A DNA stretch of 64,000 nt from assembly GCF_900104135.1 (NCBI RefSeq), contig NZ_FNIV01000004.1:219658-283657 (forward strand), read 5' to 3'. Source of the stretch: Halomonas shengliensis (GTDB lineage Bacteria; Pseudomonadota; Gammaproteobacteria; Pseudomonadales; Halomonadaceae). Both the position numbers and the translations under genes were made by a program. Positions 16,369 to 25,317 of this stretch are shown piece by piece. Under the pieces are notes generated by a model. It was not told where the DNA came from and did no database searches. It saw nothing but the letters and a program-made list of their open reading frames with translations. Each line of letters starts with the position of its first letter. Positions within the stretch are counted from its first letter, which is position 1.

Positions 16369-16391
16369 GTGTGGGGGCGTGTGTGGGGGCG
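16369..16391. promoter_or_regulatory. Tandem 11-mers, integrase arm-site candidate (right)
   Basis: Two copies of GTGTGGGGGCG with a 12-base period, 23 bases identical to 9086-9108, 56 bases inside the right attachment site. Confidence 0.6.
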
Positions 16392-16447
16392 GGAGCGTGT
16401 TTTCAGTCGAGCCCCCTGCGGGGCTAACCGCAAGGCATTGATTTTCC

Positions 16448-16524
16448 TGGCGCCCCCATCAGGATTCGAACCTGAGACCTTCCCCTTAGGAGGGGGACGC
16501 TCTATCCAGCTGAGCTATAGGGGC
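16448..16524 (-). tRNA. tRNA-Arg (anticodon CCU)
   Basis: 77 bases on the minus strand form a full cloverleaf: acceptor GCCCCTA/TGGGGGC, D stem GCTC/GAGC, anticodon stem TCCCC/GGGGA with loop CTCCTAA (anticodon CCT), T stem TCAGG/CCTGA with loop TTCGAAT, discriminator G and encoded CCA. It decodes AGG. Its 3' 45 bases are the attachment site of the element, and integration preserves the gene. Confidence 0.96.
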
Positions 16525-16684
16525 GCTGCGGGGCAGCATTATAGGGAAACCGGCCGCCGAGGGGAACCGCTGGCGCCAGGGGCAGCCGCCTTCTTGACCT
16601 CGCTCACCGCTGCGGCAACCTGCCCCATACCGTGCCTCATAACAGCCATTTAATATTCCTGTTGCTTATAAACCTACATCAGCA

Positions 16685-18718
16685 ATGAGCACGGGATCCA
16701 TGACACGCCAACTACCTCGCCGCCTGCCGCTGGCGGCCTTCGTCGCCGCCGCGGCCTGGGGCTCTCTTGCCCAGGCACAGGACACCGAGACCCTCTCCAC
16801 CATCGTGGTGGAGGGCACCCGGCAGGTGCCGGGTGAGCTGTCGCTCTCGCCTCAATCCTCGCCTGCGCCGGCGGCCGATGCCGGTGAATGGCTGCGGCGG
16901 CTCAATGGCGTCGAGGGCATTCGCATGGGCGGCCATGGCCTCGACCCGGTGATCCGCGGCCAGCAGGGCAACGCCCTGAATGTCCTGATCGACGGCGGCT
17001 ATGTGTTCGGCGGCTGTCCCAATCGCATGGATCCGCCCACCGCCTATGCGCCGCTGCACAGCTTCGATCGCGTGACGGTCAGCAAGGGTGTGACCACCCT
17101 GCAGCATGGCGCCGGCGGCAGTGGCGGCACCGTGCTGTTCGAGCGCAGCGTGCCGGAGTTCGAGGGCGACGTGGTCGGCCAGCAGGGCAGCGTGGGTGCC
17201 AGCTATGATGACAACGGCGAGCGTGTCGGCATGTATGCCAACCTGGAGGCCGGCAACCGCCAGGGTTACCTGCGGGTGTTCGGCGAGCACCAGAACGTCA
17301 GCGACTATGAGGACGGCGACGGAAAGCGCATCCACAGCGGCTTCGAGACCACCAGCGGCGGCATCACCCTTGGGCTGACACCCAGCGAGAATACCGAGCT
17401 GGCTCTGGGCTACGAGGCGGTGCGCGAGCGCGACGTCAAGTTCGCAGGCGCCCGCATGGACTCCCCCGAGAGCGACAACGACACCCTGCGGCTGCGCCTC
17501 GACCATGCCTTCTCCGATAGCCTGCGCATGGAGAACCGGCTGCAGGTCACCACCATCGACCACGTGATGGACAACTACTCGCTGCGTGCCGAGCCGATGA
17601 TGAGGATGCGCTCGCCCACCGAGTCCGACACCTTCACCTGGAAGAGCATGTTCGTGCAGCGGCTGGCCGACAGCGACCTGCGCTACGGGGTCAATGTGCT
17701 GCAGAACCAGCGCGACGCCGACATCATCAACGATTCCACCGGCAAGCTGATGTTCAACTCCTGGCCGGATGTGACCACCCGCCAGGCCGGCGCCTTCGCC
17801 GAGCTGGACCGCTACCTGGGCGAGCACACCGTGGTCAGTGGCGGCCTGCGCCTCGACTACTCCGAGGCCAGCGCCGATGCGGCCCATCAGGCCAGCGACA
17901 GCGGCGTGGTGGCGGCCGATCTCTATGCGCGCGAGTACGGGGTCGAGGGTGACCTGGACCATGACGCCTGGCTGGTGGGCGCCTTCCTGCGCGGCGAGCA
18001 GCGCCTGAGCGATACCGACAGCATCTTCGCCAGCGTGAGCCGCGCCGAGCGCGATGCCGATGCCACCGAGCGCTACTTCGCCAAGAGCGACTGGGTCGGC
18101 AATCCGTCGCTGGACCCGGAGGTGCATCACCAGCTGGATCTGGGGTTCGAGCGCCGTCTGGAGACCGCTGGCTTCGAGGTGGTGGCCTTCGCCGACCGCG
18201 TCGACGACTACATCTTCCGTGACAGGAATACGGCGGGTATCAGTACCTATCGCAACATCGACGCCACTCTCTATGGCCTGGAACTCTCCGGTGACCTGCG
18301 CTGGGCCCACCACTGGGAGACCCGTGGTCAGCTGAGCTGGGTGCGCGGCGACAACCTCGACGATGGCGGTGCCCTGTCGGATATCGCGCCGCTGCGTGGC
18401 CAGCTCTCCCAGTTCTACGTGGCCGATGCCTGGGAGGCGGGCCTGACCGCGCGCTTCTCCGACGATCAGGACCGCCTGGGGCCGGATGAGGTCGCTACCG
18501 CCGGTTACGTGGTGCTGGATGCCGAGGCCGCCTGGCAGTGGCAGGCGCTGACCCTGCGCGCCGGCGTCAGCAACCTGCTGGACAAGACCTACAGCGACTT
18601 CCTGAATCGCAACCGGGCCAGCAGCGATCCCTTCCTGAGCAGCGACCCCGAGAGCCTGGATCTGCCACTGAACGAGCCGGGGCGCAGCGTCTGGCTGGCG
18701 GTGGACTACGCCTTCTGA
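16685..18718 (+). CDS. TonB-dependent copper receptor, OprC/NosA-like
   Basis: 677 residues. A signal peptide (ending LAQA) is followed by a TonB box-like ETLSTIVVEG, a plug with VIRGQQGNALNVLIDGGYVFGG, and a beta-barrel ending SVWLAVDYAF (terminal Phe). The plug has CPNRMDPPTAY, the CxxxM copper motif of OprC followed by its MDPPTAY signature; Cys111 and Met115 in this numbering. OprC/NosA receptors import copper across the outer membrane. Neither ATG (16685 or 16700) has a strong ribosome site; I give the upstream one. Confidence 0.88.
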   Translation: MSTGSMTRQLPRRLPLAAFVAAAAWGSLAQAQDTETLSTIVVEGTRQVPGELSLSPQSSPAPAADAGEWLRRLNGVEGIRMGGHGLDPVIRGQQGNALNVLIDGGYVFGGCPNRMDPPTAYAPLHSFDRVTVSKGVTTLQHGAGGSGGTVLFERSVPEFEGDVVGQQGSVGASYDDNGERVGMYANLEAGNRQGYLRVFGEHQNVSDYEDGDGKRIHSGFETTSGGITLGLTPSENTELALGYEAVRERDVKFAGARMDSPESDNDTLRLRLDHAFSDSLRMENRLQVTTIDHVMDNYSLRAEPMMRMRSPTESDTFTWKSMFVQRLADSDLRYGVNVLQNQRDADIINDSTGKLMFNSWPDVTTRQAGAFAELDRYLGEHTVVSGGLRLDYSEASADAAHQASDSGVVAADLYAREYGVEGDLDHDAWLVGAFLRGEQRLSDTDSIFASVSRAERDADATERYFAKSDWVGNPSLDPEVHHQLDLGFERRLETAGFEVVAFADRVDDYIFRDRNTAGISTYRNIDATLYGLELSGDLRWAHHWETRGQLSWVRGDNLDDGGALSDIAPLRGQLSQFYVADAWEAGLTARFSDDQDRLGPDEVATAGYVVLDAEAAWQWQALTLRAGVSNLLDKTYSDFLNRNRASSDPFLSSDPESLDLPLNEPGRSVWLAVDYAF

Positions 18719-18767
18719 CATCGACACCACGGACCGCACGGGCCCTTCGCCCGTACCCCCGGCATGC

Positions 18768-18795
18768 AGCGCCGCCCGCCTTCGCGGGCGGCGCT
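18768..18795. terminator. Hairpin between convergent copper receptor and FUSC genes
   Basis: Perfect 12-bp GC stem (18768-18779 with 18784-18795) with a 4-base loop in the 114-base gap between two convergent genes. There is no T-run, so termination is likely but not certain. Confidence 0.6.
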
Positions 18796-18832
18796 TGCCT
18801 GTGGGGCGTTCGGACGGGGCTTCCGGGCGCTG

Positions 18833-20771
18833 CTAGCGGGAAGCCGGTGTGGCCTGGTGGGCGCCCGAGCCGAAGAAACCCTGGTTCTCGCGCAGCAGTC
18901 CGGCGGCGTGGCGGGCCTGGCGGGCGAGCTCCACCCGCTGGCGGCGTGCCAGGGTGTGGGCCAGGCGCTCCAGTGCCGCGGCGGCTTCCTGCGGCGCCTG
19001 GCGCAGTCGGGCGACTCGTCGCAGGCTCGCGGCCAGGCGGCGCCGGGTGCCAGGGTCGCGCTCGTCGCTCGCGAAGCGGTGCAGTGCCTCGAGGGTCTCG
19101 CCGAGGGTCAGGACGGCCAGGCTGGCGTCGACCACCCGGTGGGTCGCGTCACCCTGCAGGTGGCTCCAGTGCACCAGGCGCATCACGCGGTGGTAGAGGC
19201 GGGCCTGCCACAGCGTTTCGCGCCGGCTGTCGCCGCGGGAGGCGAGGGCCTCCAGCTCGCTCAGCATCATCCTCTCCAGGTGGCGCCGGCGGCGTCGGGC
19301 GTTGGTGGGGAAGACCAGGCGGAAGGCGATCAGCGCCGCCAGCGGGCCCGCCACCACCGCCAGGGAGTGGCCGATGCTGCCGGTGAGCGGCAGGGCCGGC
19401 TGCGAGAGCAGCAGCAGGATCATCACGTAGTCCATGGAGCCGTTCTGGGTGCGGCGGTGTAAGAAGGGCACCACCGTCACCAGGATCAGCGGCAGCATCA
19501 GGGCGACCAGCTGCCACTCGGCGTCGGCCAGGGGCCACAGCAGCCAGCGCAGGGCCAGGGCGCACAGGGCGCCTGCCGCCTGCCAGGCGAGGATGCGGCG
19601 CATGATCCAGGCGGGGTTCTCGAAGGTGGAGAAGAGGGTCACCATCACCGAGGTGCCCAGCATCACGTAGGCACCGGCGGACCAGCCGGTGGCCACCCAC
19701 ACCAGGCCGATCAGCAGCAGCACGCCGGTGGTGCGCAGCATGGCGTGGCGGGCGTGGATCCAGTCGCGGTGGCGGGGTCACCTGGTGCCGGCTCGCCTCA
19801 CGGTCGGTGCGGCCGGTGTCACGGAAGCGCTGACGCTGGGTCAGGGCGTCGGCCAGGCGCGCGAGCACCCTGGCCAGGGTGGGGTCCTGCGCCTCGGCGC
19901 GGTCCCGGGCACGGGCTAGATGGGCGGCGACCACCGGCAGGGGCTCGGCGTTGTCCATGGCGAGCGCCGCCTCGACCACGCCTGCACGAACGGCGCTTGC
20001 GGGGCGCTGGCCATGCTCGCGGCGGCGAACCCATAGCAGGGTGGCCGTCAGGGCGCCGAGGATGGCCCGTTGGGAGCGCGCGGAGTGTCGTGCCCGGCGC
20101 GAGCCGGCGGCGCTGGGCTCGAGCTCCGCCTCGAGCACGGCGATATCGGCGAGCAGCTCGTTGGGGGGCACGCCGGCAACGCGACGCCGCTCGCCCAGCC
20201 GTTCGGCCAGCAGGTGCAGCACCCGCGCTGTACTGCGTCGCCCGCGCTCCTCGAGCTCGCTGCGCCGTGCCCTCGGGGCGAGTGCCAGGCCTACCGCCAG
20301 CGCCATCACCACCCCCACCAGCACGGTCAGCAGGCGGTCGGCCCCCAGCGCCAGGATGTCCTGGCCGTCGGCGATCCCCAGCAGGGCGACCATGGAGGCG
20401 GAGTAGCCCGAGAGCAGCGTGGCGTAGGCGATCATGCTGTGCAGGGCGTTGCCGATGCCGGCGCACAGGCCGACCCAGAGCGCCAGGCCGATCACCAGCC
20501 AGGGCAGGCTGTCGCCGCTGGCCGCGAGCAGCGCCAGCCCCACCGTGGTGCCCACCAGGGTGCCCAGCATGCGGTAGAGGCTCTTCTCGACGAGCAGCTC
20601 ACGCACCGGCTGGGAGGCGGCCCAGACGGTCATCGCCGACCACTGGGGGTGCTCCAGGCCGATCGCCCAGGCGACGATCAGGGCCAGGCAGGCGGCCAGG
20701 GCGGTGCGCAGGGAAAAGCGCAGGCGTTCCAGGTCGAAGCCGGCGGCGGAGAGCCGACGGGAGAGGGGCAT
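18833..20771 (-). pseudogene. FUSC-family inner-membrane exporter, interrupted by a frameshift
   Basis: Two adjacent minus-strand frames make one FUSC/AaeB-like protein of about 645 residues. The first (from ATG 20771, GAGGA 7 bases upstream) carries the N-terminal helices (SLRTALAACLALIVAWAIGLEHPQWSAMTVW) and a cytosolic segment, in register to about 19780. The second, from about 19770 to 18833, resumes with HRDWIHARHAMLRTT, the usual start of the second membrane half, and runs to the end. The frames join at a CCCC run near 19773-19777, so a one-base indel is enough. This is real decay, programmed frameshifting or a sequencing error. Intact relatives export aromatic acids or similar compounds. 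Confidence 0.8.
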
Positions 20772-20928
20772 GGGCGGTCCTCGTGGCGTGGTGGTCGAGA
20801 TAATAAGGCGCAAAATGATTAGTCGACGATTTTATCACGCGCCCCCAAGGGTGGCGCAGGGTGGACGCGGACATGAGCCTGGCGTGGCTTGCGGGTAGAA
20901 TGCCGGCATCTCCGTTCAAGGTAGCCCC

Positions 20929-21756
20929 ATGACCACGCCCGCGTCCCCGTTCTCCGCCCATGGCGATCGCCACTTCGATGGCCTGGCCGACAAGTTCGCC
21001 GCGAGCCTCTACGGCGGCGCGCGGGGCGAGCTGCGCCTGGCGCTGCTCGATCGCCTGCTGCCGGAGATGCTCGCCCTCGAGGGCCAGCCCGTGCTCGACG
21101 TGGGCGGCGGCCTGGGGCAGCTGGCGGCGTGGTTCGCCGGGCGCGGCCACCCGGTGACCCTGGCCGAGCCCTCCGCCGAGATGCTGGCGCGAGCCCGGGA
21201 GGCGCTCCAGGAAACATCGGGTGAGTGCGAGGTCACCTTCCTGCCGGTGCCGCTGCAGGCGCTGCCCGAACAGGCCCCCGGCCCCTGGTCGCTGATCGCC
21301 TGCCATGCGGTGCTGGAGTGGCTGGGCGACCCGCGGGGTGCGCTTGCCACCCTGGCCGGGCTGCTGGCGCCGGGCGGCCAGCTCTCGCTGATGGTCTTCA
21401 ATCGCGACGCGCTGCGCTTCTCCAACGTGATCAAGGGCAACCTGGAGAAGGCCCTGGCCGACCGCCTGGAGGGCAAGGGGCTGCGCCGGCGGCTGACGCC
21501 GATCTCGCCGCTGACCCATGCCCAGGTCATGGCCTGGTGCGACGCGCTGGGCCTGGAGGTCCGCGCCGTGGCCGGCGTGCGGGTCTTCCACGACTACCTG
21601 CGCCAGCCGCCGGAGCGCGACGACGAGCGCGACAGGCTGCTGGAACTCGAGTGGCGCTACTGTCGGGCCGAGCCCCACTGGCGGCTGGGCCGCTATCTGC
21701 TCTACACCCTGGTGCGCCCCGACGCATCGCCTTTCCCCGCCGAGGAGCCCCTGTGA
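20929..21756 (+). CDS. cmoM: tRNA 5-carboxymethoxyuridine methyltransferase
   Basis: 275-residue class I SAM methyltransferase. HFDGLADKFAASLYGGARGELRLALL matches the CmoM start, VLDVGGGLGQLAAWFAGRGHPVTLAEPS is the SAM site, and CHAVLEWLGDPRGAL, LSLMVFN and GVRVFHDYLR are CmoM signatures. It methylates cmo5U34 to the methyl ester in tRNAs reading NNA/G/U codons. cmoB and cmoA, which make the substrate, are also in this window (29529-31319). It overlaps rsmC by one base. Confidence 0.92.
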   Translation: MTTPASPFSAHGDRHFDGLADKFAASLYGGARGELRLALLDRLLPEMLALEGQPVLDVGGGLGQLAAWFAGRGHPVTLAEPSAEMLARAREALQETSGECEVTFLPVPLQALPEQAPGPWSLIACHAVLEWLGDPRGALATLAGLLAPGGQLSLMVFNRDALRFSNVIKGNLEKALADRLEGKGLRRRLTPISPLTHAQVMAWCDALGLEVRAVAGVRVFHDYLRQPPERDDERDRLLELEWRYCRAEPHWRLGRYLLYTLVRPDASPFPAEEPL

Positions 21757-22811
21757 TGACATACCCGACCCCGCCTGCCGAGAGCCCGGTCTGCCAGCTG
21801 CTGGAGCGCCAGCCTGCCGACTATCGCGGCTGGTGGTGGGTGGCGCCACCCCATGATGCCTGGCTGGCCTCTGGGCAGGGCGTGGCGGTCAGCGCCGACC
21901 TGTCGGTGCGCCAGGCGTGGCAGGCCGCCGGTAGGCCGGCGCTCTCTCCCCTGGCCGCCGGGTTGCCGGCCGGCGAGGCCTCGCCACCCGGGGCGGTACT
22001 GTTCTGGCCCAAGAGCCATGCGCTGGGCGAGTGGTGGCTGCTGTGGCTCTGCGCCACCCTGCCGGAGGGCTCGCCCCTGCAGCTGGTGGGGGAGAACCAG
22101 GGGGGCATCAAGCGGGTACTCAAGGTGCTGGCCGCGCTGGGGCTGGGGTGTCGCAAGCTCGACAGCGCCCGGCGCTGCTCGCTGTTCGAGACGCGTCTCG
22201 GCCGCGTGGGCATCGACCCCGAGGCGGCCTGGACCTCCTTCGAGGTCGAGCTGGACGGCGAGCGGCTGGCCCTGGCGAGCCACCCCGGGGTATTCGGCCA
22301 TGGCAAGCTGGATGACGGCACCCGGCTGCTGATCGAGACCCTGGCGGGGGAGGGAAGGTCGTTCGGCGATGTACTAGGCGATGTTCTCGATATGGGCTGC
22401 GGCGACGGCATCCTGGCCGCCTGGCTGGCGCGGCGCGGTGCCCGGGTGACCGCGGTGGACGTCAACGCCTTCGCGGTGGCGGCGACACGGCGCAGCCTGG
22501 CGGCCAACGGCCTTGCCGGCGAGGTCTTGCCTGGGGAAACGCTGGAGAGCGATGTCTTCTCGGCGCTGGGGGAGCGCACCTTCGAGGCCATCGTCAGCAA
22601 CCCGCCGTTCCATCAGGAGCGCGCCATCGACTACGGCCCCGCGGCGCGGCTGATCGAGGAGGCCCCGGCGCATCTCAAGCCCGGCGGCCGGCTGATCATC
22701 GTCGCCAACGCCTTCCTGCCCTATCCGGATCGGCTGGAGCGCGCCTTCGGCGGCTTCGAGGTCCTCGCCGACGACCGCCGCTTCCGGGTCTATCGGGCCG
22801 TGAGGCGCTGA
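21756..22811 (+). CDS. rsmC: 16S rRNA m2G1207 methyltransferase, RsmC-like
   Basis: 351 residues with the RsmC layout: a degenerate N-terminal methyltransferase-like domain (1-175, with FWPKSHALGEWWLLWL and LVGENQGGIKRVLK) and an active C-terminal domain with VLDMGCGDGILAAWLARRGARVTAVDVN and the base-methylating motif NPPFHQ. E. coli RsmC is 343 residues. Start at ATG 21756, sharing one base with the cmoM stop; GTG 21753 is also possible. Cytosolic, acts on the 30S subunit. Confidence 0.92.
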   Translation: MTYPTPPAESPVCQLLERQPADYRGWWWVAPPHDAWLASGQGVAVSADLSVRQAWQAAGRPALSPLAAGLPAGEASPPGAVLFWPKSHALGEWWLLWLCATLPEGSPLQLVGENQGGIKRVLKVLAALGLGCRKLDSARRCSLFETRLGRVGIDPEAAWTSFEVELDGERLALASHPGVFGHGKLDDGTRLLIETLAGEGRSFGDVLGDVLDMGCGDGILAAWLARRGARVTAVDVNAFAVAATRRSLAANGLAGEVLPGETLESDVFSALGERTFEAIVSNPPFHQERAIDYGPAARLIEEAPAHLKPGGRLIIVANAFLPYPDRLERAFGGFEVLADDRRFRVYRAVRR

Positions 22812-22823
22812 AAGGGCGGCCCC

Positions 22824-23363
22824 TCACTGCGTCGGGTCGCGGTATTCGATCTCGGTGATCACGTAGCTGGTCTCGCCACCCGGGGCGGCCACCGTCACCT
22901 CCTCGTCAAGGGGCTTGCCGAGCAGTGCCCTGGCCAGGGGCGAGTCGACGCTGATCCAGCGCTTGTCCGGGGCGATCTCGTCGTGGCCGACGATGCGGAT
23001 CCTCATCTCCTCGCCTTCCTCGTCCTCCAGGGTGACGAAGGCGCCGAAGTAGACCCTGCCGGTATCCGCCGGCAGGCGGTCCACCACCGTCAGCTCGTCG
23101 AGGCGCTTGGTCAGGTAGCGGATGCGGGCGATGACCCGGTTGAGCTCCTTCTTGTTGTGGGTGTAGTCGGCGTTCTCGGAGCGGTCGCCGAGGGCGGCGG
23201 CCTCGCCCACCTTGGCGGAGAGGGCGGGGCGCTTGACCCGCGAGAGATGGTCGAGGATGCCGCGCAGCCGCTCGGCGCCCTCGGCGGTGATCAGGTGGCT
23301 CTTGGGTTCCTGGCGCGGGTCCTTGGCCGGGTCGCGCCAGCGGGTCATGTTACGGCCTTTCAT
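22824..23363 (-). CDS. greB: Transcription elongation factor GreB
   Basis: 179 residues. The N-terminal coiled coil carries the catalytic acidic tip (LGDRSENADYTHNKKELNRVIARIRYL), and the C-terminal domain has VYFGAFVTLEDEEGEE, RIVGHDEI and SVDSPLARALLGK, all typical of GreB rather than GreA. It inserts into the RNA polymerase secondary channel and stimulates cleavage of backtracked RNA. A 15-20 residue N-terminal extension is present compared with E. coli GreB (158). ATG 23363 has AAGGAAG just upstream; ATG 23348 is a possible alternative. Confidence 0.93.
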   Translation of the reverse strand: MKGRNMTRWRDPAKDPRQEPKSHLITAEGAERLRGILDHLSRVKRPALSAKVGEAAALGDRSENADYTHNKKELNRVIARIRYLTKRLDELTVVDRLPADTGRVYFGAFVTLEDEEGEEMRIRIVGHDEIAPDKRWISVDSPLARALLGKPLDEEVTVAAPGGETSYVITEIEYRDPTQ

Positions 23364-23501
23364 ACTCTTCCTTTTTGATCCGGGCTCTGGCGGCGAACAT
23401 ACGCCATGGCGGCCAGGCGGCCAAGTCGCTGGCGCATCATTCAAACGTTCGTTACATTCCGGGGCGGGAGCACAATACCAACACCCCGAAGGAGAGCCGA
23501 T

Positions 23502-24149
23502 ATGCCGCGTCGTCGTCTGCTGAATACCACCATGGGCCTGGGGTTGAGTCTCGGCCTTGCCGTCCTGCCGCTGGTCGCCGCCCACGCCTGGGAGGCCCGG
23601 GTGGAGGGCATGAAGAACCACTGGGAACGTCTGGTGACCGAGCAGCCCGAGGGCGAGCGCGAGGATGGCCTCGCGGCGCTGGCCGGCCAGGCCGAGCGGC
23701 TGGTGGAGGCCAACCCCGGCGAGGCGGTGCCGCTGGTGTGGCAGGGCATCATCGAGGCCTCCTGGGCCCGGGAGCGTGGCGGCCTGGGGGCGCTCTCCAG
23801 CGCCAAGCGTGCCCGGGAGGCGCTGGAGCGCGCCGTCGAGCTCGACCCCACGGGCCACCACGGCTCCGCCTACGTGACCCTGGGCGCCCTCTACGATCGG
23901 GTGCCGGGTGGTCTGCTGGGCTTCGGCGACAGCGAGGTCGCCGAGGCGATGTTCCAGCAGGCGCTGGCGATCCGCCCCGACGGCATCGATGTGCACTTCT
24001 ACTACGCCGCCTTCCTCGAGGAGGAGGGCCGCCTGGAGGCCGCCCGCGAGCACGCCCGCCGTGCGGTGGAGGGGCAGGCGCGCCCTGGCCGCCAGGCTTC
24101 CGACGAGGCGCTGCGCGAGCAGGCCCGCGAGATGCTCGGCCGGCTCTGA
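23502..24149 (+). CDS. Exported TPR-type protein
   Basis: 215 residues. An N-terminal signal peptide (RRRLLNTTMGLGLSLGLAVLPLVAAHA) is followed by TPR-like helical pairs: EAVPLVWQGIIEASWARERGG, SAKRAREALERAVELDP, AYVTLGALYDRVPGGLLGFGDSEVAEAMFQQALAIRPDGIDVHFYYAAFLEEEGR. The GLLGFGD..AE..F..AL segment resembles TatT-like TRAP-associated TPR proteins, but no transporter genes are near. ATG 23502 has GGAG 7-8 bases upstream. Likely periplasmic scaffold; partner unknown. Confidence 0.75.
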   Translation: MPRRRLLNTTMGLGLSLGLAVLPLVAAHAWEARVEGMKNHWERLVTEQPEGEREDGLAALAGQAERLVEANPGEAVPLVWQGIIEASWARERGGLGALSSAKRAREALERAVELDPTGHHGSAYVTLGALYDRVPGGLLGFGDSEVAEAMFQQALAIRPDGIDVHFYYAAFLEEEGRLEAAREHARRAVEGQARPGRQASDEALREQAREMLGRL

Positions 24150-24220
24150 CACCCCTCACGCGGTTGGCATCCTCGTCCCGGGTCACGATAATGGGCGTCT
24201 TTGCGCCAGCGGAGACCGCC

Positions 24221-24862
24221 ATGAGTGACACGCCAGAGGTGCCCGACCTGGCCGCGGCGGCGCCCTTCACCGCCGCGGACGTCGAGCTGCTGGAGCGGCG
24301 CTGCCTGCACCAGGGATTCTTCCGGCTCGACGCGCTGCACCTGCGCCATCGCCTGTTCGAGGGTGGCTGGAGCCAGCCCATGGTGCGCGAGGTGCACCAT
24401 CGCCATGACGCCGTGGGGGTGCTGCTCTACGACCCCGAGCGCGACGCCGTGGCCCTGGTGGAGCAGTTCCGCGCCGGCGCCCTGGAGGACCCCGACTCGC
24501 CCTGGAAGCTCGAGGTGGTGGCGGGGCTCGTCGAGCGTGGCGAGAGCCCCGCCGAGGTGGCGCGCCGCGAGGCGCTGGAGGAGGCCGGCTGCGAGGTGGG
24601 TGAGCTGATTGCGCTTCACACCTACTACCCGAGCCCCGGTGCCTGCGACGAGCGGGTCACCCTCTACTGCGGCCTGATCGACAGCCGCGGCCTCGGCGGG
24701 GTGCATGGCCTCGACGAGGAGCACGAGGACATCCGCGTGCAGGTCCTGCCGTTTCTCCGCGCCTGGGAACTCCTGCAGGCGGGACGACTCGACAATGCCA
24801 TGTGTCTGATCGCCTTCCACTGGCTGGCGGGCGAGCGGGCCTCATTGCGAGCAAGGAGGTAG
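24221..24862 (+). CDS. nudF: ADP-ribose pyrophosphatase
   Basis: 213 residues with the Nudix box GLVERGESPAEVARREALEEAGC (GX5EX7REX2EEXG), preceded by VALVEQFRAGAL and followed by YYPSPGACDERVTLYCG, as in NudF of E. coli. It hydrolyses ADP-ribose to AMP and ribose 5-phosphate. yqiB starts one base after its stop and cpdA follows, the E. coli order. Start ATG 24221. Confidence 0.93.
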   Translation: MSDTPEVPDLAAAAPFTAADVELLERRCLHQGFFRLDALHLRHRLFEGGWSQPMVREVHHRHDAVGVLLYDPERDAVALVEQFRAGALEDPDSPWKLEVVAGLVERGESPAEVARREALEEAGCEVGELIALHTYYPSPGACDERVTLYCGLIDSRGLGGVHGLDEEHEDIRVQVLPFLRAWELLQAGRLDNAMCLIAFHWLAGERASLRARR

Positions 24863-24863
24863 C

Positions 24864-25313
24864 GTGCCGAATCGAAGCGCCTACGTGACCGACCTGAAGG
24901 GCCTGCAGGGCGAGTGCAGCGCCAACTACCTGCGCCTGACGCGCCTGCTGGGCGCCCTGGAGGCCGGCGAGACCCGCGAGGTGGAGCTGGTGAGCCACGG
25001 CCGCCGGGTGGGGGAGCTGTGCCTGAAGCTGCAGGAGCGCGCCCCCTACACCAGCATCGTGAGGGTCTCCCAGCGCGGCATCCTGGATGCCTACCTGGAG
25101 ACGCCGCGCATGCGGGTGCATCTCTACCACGACGTGCGCATGGCCGAGGTCACCGATTTCCAGCGGCGCCGCCACTTCCACGGCCGCTACCGCTACCCCA
25201 ACGCCCAGATGCACCAGCCCGACGAGAAGCTGCAGCTCAACCGCTTCCTCGGCGAGTGGCTGGAGCACGGCCTGGCCCATGGCCACTCCCTGGACCTGCC
25301 GGAGCTGCGCTGA
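24864..25313 (+). CDS. yqiB: DUF1249 family protein, YqiB-like
   Basis: 149 residues. RLTRLLGAL, YTSIVRVSQ and MRVHLYHDVRMAEVTDFQ followed by PNAQMHQPDEKLQLNRFLGEWLEHGL are typical of DUF1249. The biochemical role is unknown, but the gene is almost always between nudF and cpdA. GTG start with a perfect AAGGAGG site 4 bases away at its nearest end. cpdA begins 4 bases after its stop. Confidence 0.9.
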   Translation: MPNRSAYVTDLKGLQGECSANYLRLTRLLGALEAGETREVELVSHGRRVGELCLKLQERAPYTSIVRVSQRGILDAYLETPRMRVHLYHDVRMAEVTDFQRRRHFHGRYRYPNAQMHQPDEKLQLNRFLGEWLEHGLAHGHSLDLPELR

Positions 25314-25317
25314 CGCC

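Larger units (their letters stand above)
8913..16492. mobile_element. 7.5-kb integrated element at tRNA-Arg(CCU)
   Basis: The element is bounded by a 45-bp direct repeat: 8913-8957 and 16448-16492. The right copy is the 3' half of an intact tRNA-Arg, so recombination recreates the tRNA there and leaves a 3' fragment at the left end. Inside are a tyrosine integrase, an AlpA-like regulator, a primase-helicase, an iteron-like region and small unknown genes. There are no head, tail, terminase, relaxase or transfer genes. The layout int-alpA-primase/helicase resembles phage satellites (P4-like or Gram-negative PICI); an integrated plasmid is the alternative. Confidence 0.88.

Noticed and set aside
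8913..16492. Complete or remnant prophage
   Set aside because: No capsid, portal, terminase, tail or lysis genes can be recognised; size and content fit a satellite or small replicon.
16712..18739. 675-codon minus-strand frame opposite the copper receptor
   Set aside because: Low-complexity Ala/Gly/His/Val composition typical of antisense frames; the sense protein has full TonB-receptor signatures.
22824..24152. GreB with a 260-residue N-terminal extension (start at 24152)
   Set aside because: The extension is antisense to the exported TPR protein and not GreB-like; ATG 23363 with AAGGAAG fits the family length.
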